From contig JAICWP010000005.1 of assembly GCA_025934735.1 (NCBI GenBank), positions 124,001 through 188,000 of the forward strand: DNA of 64,000 nucleotides, in the 5' to 3' direction. Below are positions 59,816 through 64,000 of the stretch, in pieces. The first letter of the stretch is position 1. Each line of letters starts with the position of its first letter. The stretch comes from Terriglobales bacterium. Its GTDB lineage: Bacteria > Acidobacteriota > Terriglobia > Terriglobales > Acidobacteriaceae. The notes below the pieces were generated by a model. It ran no database searches. It was not told where the DNA came from and saw only the letters and a list, made by a program, of their open reading frames with translations. The position numbers and the translations under genes are program-made.

Positions 59816-59998
59816 ATGAACCAGCCGGAGCAGAAAGTGGATGTTTTCTGCAACACTTGTGGCAAAAATTTCTCCACTTTTCTGCGGCAAATGGCCGACC
59901 ATAATCAGCAAGTAGTCTGCCCTCACTGTGGCCAGCAACACGAGGCGGCAGCGATCCATTGCACCTCACCGGGTGCAGCTAAGCCAGACGTTACATAG
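59816..59998 (+). CDS. Small zinc-ribbon protein
   Basis: A 60-residue protein with two CxxC knuckles, FCNTC (about 11-15) and VCPHC (about 34-38), giving a four-cysteine zinc-ribbon. The rest is polar, with no signal peptide or membrane segment. Such small zinc ribbons often bind nucleic acid or act as adaptors in larger assemblies. It stands alone between the HlyD operon (divergent) and a VWA gene. The start has a TATACT hexamer 6 nt upstream and no Shine-Dalgarno. Function unknown. Confidence 0.7.
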   Translation: MNQPEQKVDVFCNTCGKNFSTFLRQMADHNQQVVCPHCGQQHEAAAIHCTSPGAAKPDVT

Positions 59999-60152
59999 TC
60001 TTACGCCGCGAGAGGTCAGGCCCCGCAACGCGCCGCAAACACGGTGATTGTTCTTCATTTCACTGCCGAATTGGTATAGCATCACGGCGACGTATTCAAC
60101 GCCGCTTTGCCCGTTCCGAGGTTCCCTTCCCTTGCGGCGACCGGAGGCGCAT

Positions 60153-61943
60153 ATGACTCGCAACCTGACCCGCACGGCACTGGTAGCAATTTCGGCCGCA
60201 GTCTGTCTCGTAGCTGCAGCCCAGCAGGCAGCGGAGCCGCAGGCAGCCACGCCCACCATTCGGGTCACCACCCACCTGGTTCTGGTGAATGTGATTGCGA
60301 CCGACAAGGCTGGCAAGCCGGTAACCGACCTCAAGCCGGAAGATTTCACGGTTGAGGACAATGGCAAGAAGCAGAAGCTTTCTGTGTTCAGCTTGCAGCA
60401 GCCGGTAACGCAGGCCTCTCACCCTGAATTGCCTCCCGACATTTACAGCAACAAGCCGGACTACCACATGCCCGCCGGACCTCTTACGGTGCTGCTGGTT
60501 GACGGGTTAAACTCACCCTTCATCAATCAGGCGGCGGCGCGGCTGGACCTCATCCGATACGCCGCCACCCAGGTCAAAGCCGGCCAGGAAGTTGCGGTCT
60601 ATGCTTTGGGAACCCGCCTCTACCGCTTGCAAGATTTCACCAACGACCCTGCCGTATTGCGTGCCGCCATCGAATCCTATAAACCGGTTTCGCTTCCCGA
60701 GCATGGCTCGACGCTGGCGCCATCAAGGATCACCTCAACCGGGGGAGCCATGGGCGGCGGGGCGGCGGCATCTGCCGCAATGGCAACCGCTATCCAGAAT
60801 ATCCAGCAATTCCAGGCAGAACAGGAGGGGCCGGCGCTGCAACTCCGTATTGAGACCACCCTGGCAGCGATGCGTGCGCTGTCGCGCGACTTGGCCGGCC
60901 ATCCCGGCAGGAAAAACCTGGTGTGGGTGACCACGGGATTCCCCGTCAGCCTGATCCCTCAGACCAACGAGGTCGCGTCCGTGACCATGCGCGGTGCCGA
61001 TCCCACGGCGCCTATCCCGCTTCCGTCCGAACAGACCTATGGCGCCTTCAACCGGGGTGTATTGCAGGAGTCCTCGGAAGACGTTCGCCGTACTTCCGCA
61101 TTCCTGTCCCAGGCCCAGATCGCCATTTACCCGGTGGATGCGCGCGGCCTGATGGGGGCCAGCAATGCCGATGCCAGCAGTTCAGGATTGAGCAGCGCGG
61201 GAACGCTGGTGATGGGCAACGACTTCGGTCAGACGGTCTCAAATTCCAGCGCCTTTCGCGAAGCTTCCCAGGCCAGCATGCAGGATCTGGCCCAGCAGAC
61301 CGGGGGCCGCGTGTTCAAGAATCGCAACGATATTGCTAATTGCGTTGGCGCGGCCAGTTCCGATGGCGGTACCTACTACGCCCTTGGCTACTATCCCGAC
61401 AAGAAGAAGTTCGATAACGCCTTCCACAAGCTGAAAATCGCGGTCAGCCGGCCGGGCACGCAACTGCGCTATCGCGCCGGGTATTTCGCCGTGGATCCCA
61501 GCAAGGAGAACCGCAAGGAAAGAGACGCCGAAATGGCCGCCGCCCTGCACGATGATGCCGTGCAGTCCACCATGGTGCTGTTCGACGCTCGCGTTGTGCC
61601 ACCCCCGCCGGCGGCAAACGCAACCGTGCCGGTTCAGTTCCTGGTGCAACCCGATACCTTCAGCATGGAGGAAGCGAAGAATGGCGGCCGCGCCATCAAC
61701 CTGGACTTCTACGTGGCCGCATTCACCGGCGACGGAAGAGTCGCCGCCAATACCGGCAAGACGGTTTCCGCCACCATCACTGCCGACCAGTATGCCCAGG
61801 TGCAACAAAAAGGACTGATGCTGCCTCTGGAGGTCAAATTGTCGCCGGGAACCTACAACCTGCGCTTGGCAGTGCGCGACAACCGCACCGGCTACCTGGG
61901 CACGCTGGGTGTTCCTTTAACCCTGACCGCGCCTGGGAAGTAA
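60153..61943 (+). CDS. Secreted VWA-domain protein, acidobacterial VWFA-related, large
   Basis: A 596-residue protein with a signal peptide (about 1-22), the acidobacterial VWFA-related opening IRVTTHLVLVNVIATDKAGKPV, a DLKPEDFTVEDNGKKQKL motif and a VWA core (about 110-340, LLVDGLNSPFINQAAARLDL). The MIDAS-like motif reads DGLNS instead of DxSxS, which may weaken metal binding. A C-terminal beta domain follows. The start ATG 60153 has GGAGG 5 nt upstream. It resembles the VWA protein at 51910. It may be an adhesin or scaffold. Confidence 0.88.
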   Translation: MTRNLTRTALVAISAAVCLVAAAQQAAEPQAATPTIRVTTHLVLVNVIATDKAGKPVTDLKPEDFTVEDNGKKQKLSVFSLQQPVTQASHPELPPDIYSNKPDYHMPAGPLTVLLVDGLNSPFINQAAARLDLIRYAATQVKAGQEVAVYALGTRLYRLQDFTNDPAVLRAAIESYKPVSLPEHGSTLAPSRITSTGGAMGGGAAASAAMATAIQNIQQFQAEQEGPALQLRIETTLAAMRALSRDLAGHPGRKNLVWVTTGFPVSLIPQTNEVASVTMRGADPTAPIPLPSEQTYGAFNRGVLQESSEDVRRTSAFLSQAQIAIYPVDARGLMGASNADASSSGLSSAGTLVMGNDFGQTVSNSSAFREASQASMQDLAQQTGGRVFKNRNDIANCVGAASSDGGTYYALGYYPDKKKFDNAFHKLKIAVSRPGTQLRYRAGYFAVDPSKENRKERDAEMAAALHDDAVQSTMVLFDARVVPPPPAANATVPVQFLVQPDTFSMEEAKNGGRAINLDFYVAAFTGDGRVAANTGKTVSATITADQYAQVQQKGLMLPLEVKLSPGTYNLRLAVRDNRTGYLGTLGVPLTLTAPGK

Positions 61944-62021
61944 GCTGAATTCGCCAATTTTGGCGGCCCACACTGGTTTTGGTATGCTTCCAAGGCGTCC
62001 ATCTCCAACTGGGTCATAGCT

Positions 62022-64000
62022 TTGTCTTTTCGTCTCCTGCTTCTGCTTGTCATCTTTTTGTGGAACGCGTTGCTTCCGTGCTCGGCGCGGGCCTCGAGTG
62101 CCGCGGCTTCCTCGCGTACCAACCTCCTGCTCATCACCATTGACACGCTGCGCCCCGATCACCTGGGCTGCTATGGCGATCGCCAGGCACACACCCCGAA
62201 CATTGACTCGCTGGCAGCCGCCGGCACCCGGTTCGAGCACGCCTACACGCCCGTGCCCATTACCCTGCCCTCGCACACGGTCATGATGACCGGCACCTAT
62301 CCCATGTACAGCGGAATTCACGACTTCAGCGGCAACAGCCTGAACCCGCAGCAACCCACGCTGGCATCTATTTTGCGGCAGCACGGCTACGCGACGGGCG
62401 CGGTGCTGGGCTCCGCGGTTCTCGACCACCGCTTTGGCCTGAACCAGGGGTTCGATTTCTACTACGACCATTTCGATTTCAGCCGCTTGGAGGACGCCAA
62501 TCTCGACCTGATGAAACGTCCCGGCAATGAGGTGGTGGACCAGGCGCTGGGATGGCTGGCCGCCAATGCTGGCAAGCCATTCTTCTTGTGGGTTCACCTA
62601 TACGACCCGCACACGCCTTACGATGTGCCGCCGCCCTTCGACCGGCAGTTTCAGGGCCGTCCTTATGACGGGGAAATCGCCTTCGCCGATTCGCAAGTCG
62701 GGCGCCTGCTCAGCTTTCTGAAAGAGAAACATCTTTATGGCCGCACCCTGATCGTGCTCACCGGAGACCACGGTGAATCCCTGGGCGAGCACGGGGAGAA
62801 GAACCACGGATTTTTTATCTACGATGCCACCCTGCGCATACCACTTTTGGTCAAGCTGCCCGTCGGCGAGCGCCAGCAGTCCGCGGTGGCAGAACCCACC
62901 AGCACGGTTAATTTACTGCAGACGGTGCTCGACGTTCTGAAAGTGCCTCCGCCGGCGGATGCGCAAGGCGCCAGCCTGCTGCCCGCCGTGCTCGGCAAGC
63001 CGCGTCCAGCGGCCACCCCCGTGGAGCTCTATTCGGAATCCTTTCTTCCCTTGCTGCACTTTGACTGGAGCGAACTGCGCGGCATTCAGATCGGCAACTA
63101 CCACTTTATTGATGTTCCCCAGCCGGAACTCTACGACATTGCCGCTGACCCCGGGGAACTGCATAACCTCTATGCCCGGAAGCCGGCCATCGCCCAGGAA
63201 CTGAAAGCCAAACTCGAGGCTCTGGTGCAGAAGTACACTGCCGGCCACCAGCAGGCACAATCCACGCCTCTCGATCCCGTGCTGATGGAGCGCCTGAAGT
63301 CGCTGGGGTACGCCGGGTTTTCCGGCGGCCATCCCCCCAAAGCCGGCGAGAATCGGCAACTGCCGGACCCGAAAGATCGCATCGCCATGTTCGAACTGAT
63401 TTCAGACGCCATTGACGCTAGCCAGCATGGGCGTTTTCAGGAATCCACCAGCAAGCTTACTCAGGCGCTAAAGACGGAAGACACCAACGTTCCGGTGCAT
63501 TATTTGCTCGGCTTGAATTATTACCGCACCCAGAATTTTCAGGAGTCCATCACCGAGTTCCGCCGCGTTCTGCAGCTCAGCCCGGATTACACGCTGGTGT
63601 ATTTCTACCTGGGGCTCGCTTATGCCCGGGTTGGCGATTATCAGAACAGCATTGATTACCTGCAGCGTACGCTGAAGGCCGACGGCACCAACTTCTCGGC
63701 TGCTTACAATCTGGGGGCCGCCTATCTGAAGCTGGATCGGGTGGACGATGCCGTGGCCGCTTTCCGCCAGTCACTGCAAATTTATTCCGGCTATGAACCT
63801 GCACACCTGGCACTGGGCGAGGTTCTGCTCTACCAGCAAAAGCTGGATGAGGCGCTGGCCGAGTTGCGCCAGGCGGTGGCGCTTGCGCCCAACGATCCCC
63901 GGGCTCATGCCGTGCTGGCCAAGGCGCTCCACGCCAAGGGGCTTGACAGCGAAGCGCAACAGGAAATGCAGAAGGCGGCCGCGGCCGGCCCTCAACACTA
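62022..64000 (+). CDS. Sulfatase-like hydrolase (alkaline phosphatase superfamily) with C-terminal TPR repeats, cut by the window end
   Basis: At least 659 residues. An N-terminal signal-like helix (LSFRLLLLLVIFLWNALL) is followed by the sulfatase domain: LLITIDTLRPDHLGCYG with its first metal aspartate, the nucleophile region ITLPSHTVMMTG, GDHGESLGEHG and a C-terminal part. The sulfatase C/S-x-P-S-R motif is absent; TLPSH suggests a threonine nucleophile, as in phosphotransferase-like members. TPR repeats (about 470-650, DTNVPVHYLLGLNYYRTQNF, SAAYNLGAAYLKLDR, PAHLALGEVLLY) follow. The start TTG 62022 is weakly supported; no ATG is in frame upstream. The next codon after 63998 begins TA, so the gene may end just beyond the window. 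Confidence 0.85.
   Translation, partial: MSFRLLLLLVIFLWNALLPCSARASSAAASSRTNLLLITIDTLRPDHLGCYGDRQAHTPNIDSLAAAGTRFEHAYTPVPITLPSHTVMMTGTYPMYSGIHDFSGNSLNPQQPTLASILRQHGYATGAVLGSAVLDHRFGLNQGFDFYYDHFDFSRLEDANLDLMKRPGNEVVDQALGWLAANAGKPFFLWVHLYDPHTPYDVPPPFDRQFQGRPYDGEIAFADSQVGRLLSFLKEKHLYGRTLIVLTGDHGESLGEHGEKNHGFFIYDATLRIPLLVKLPVGERQQSAVAEPTSTVNLLQTVLDVLKVPPPADAQGASLLPAVLGKPRPAATPVELYSESFLPLLHFDWSELRGIQIGNYHFIDVPQPELYDIAADPGELHNLYARKPAIAQELKAKLEALVQKYTAGHQQAQSTPLDPVLMERLKSLGYAGFSGGHPPKAGENRQLPDPKDRIAMFELISDAIDASQHGRFQESTSKLTQALKTEDTNVPVHYLLGLNYYRTQNFQESITEFRRVLQLSPDYTLVYFYLGLAYARVGDYQNSIDYLQRTLKADGTNFSAAYNLGAAYLKLDRVDDAVAAFRQSLQIYSGYEPAHLALGEVLLYQQKLDEALAELRQAVALAPNDPRAHAVLAKALHAKGLDSEAQQEMQKAAAAGPQH

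Noticed and set aside
59605-59904. Plus-strand ORF of 99 codons overlapping the zinc-ribbon gene
   Set aside because: It overlaps the better-supported zinc-ribbon frame, has no ribosome-binding site and mixed low-quality composition.

Overview
The window is GC-rich chromosomal DNA of an Acidobacteriota-type bacterium (probably Terriglobia). The assignment rests on gene content: secreted von Willebrand (VWA) proteins of the acidobacterial VWFA-related kind, a TonB receptor with an N-terminal carboxypeptidase-regulatory-like domain, an M61 peptidase with a PDZ domain, and intergenic DNA full of short word-like repeats. I see no rRNA, tRNA, CRISPR array, transposase or phage gene.

Region 1 (71-15885) is accessory metabolism. 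Two plus-strand genes (a fumarylacetoacetase-family hydrolase and a homocitrate/isopropylmalate-synthase-like enzyme) converge on a 13-kb block in which all twelve genes are on the minus strand. In transcription order the block holds a histone-deacetylase-like amidohydrolase, a CoxM-CoxS-CoxG-CoxL-type molybdenum hydroxylase, a ketopantoate-reductase-like enzyme, a small secreted protein, an M24 peptidase-like protein, an M20 peptidase-like protein, a second M24 protein, a second ketopantoate-reductase-like enzyme and a luciferase-like flavin oxidoreductase. It looks like a catabolic pathway for an unknown, probably amide- or ring-containing, substrate. It is the best candidate here for an undescribed system. 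Region 2 (16072-18357) has a small unknown protein, an HspR-like MerR regulator and an APC permease.

Region 3 (18877-30954) is mostly housekeeping: iscS-iscA, a cdd-pdp-nupC nucleoside salvage operon, ffh, a peroxiredoxin, and the translation operon rpsP-khpA-rimM-trmD-rplS. A TonB receptor on the opposite strand separates rplS from rnhB. Region 4 (33692-42581) holds rnhB, a PIG-L deacetylase, an M61 peptidase, a phospholipase-B-like hydrolase, tmk, rapZ and a family 2 glycosyltransferase. Region 5 (42921-47464) is a sulfur unit: a cysteine-free Rrf2 regulator, a sulfonate/taurine-type ABC transporter and an OprP-type porin. Region 6 (47570-64000) has a PilZ protein, pgl, cupin-thrC-thrB, secreted TPR, VWA and thioredoxin proteins, a MacA/MacB-like export operon with two different FtsX permeases, a small zinc-ribbon protein, a large VWA protein and a sulfatase-like TPR protein cut by the window end.

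Three cross-cutting themes stand out. First, two genes appear to lack any canonical start codon: a panE-like gene that would start at AUC behind a perfect AGGAGG, and rimM, which would start at AUA overlapping the upstream stop. Second, several genes have a -10-like hexamer 5-8 nt before the start codon and no Shine-Dalgarno sequence, suggesting leaderless mRNAs. Third, the intergenic DNA carries MITE-like elements with 27-bp inverted ends, a triple 80-bp hairpin repeat and several families of degenerate words, and these words supply the last codons and stops of several unrelated genes.
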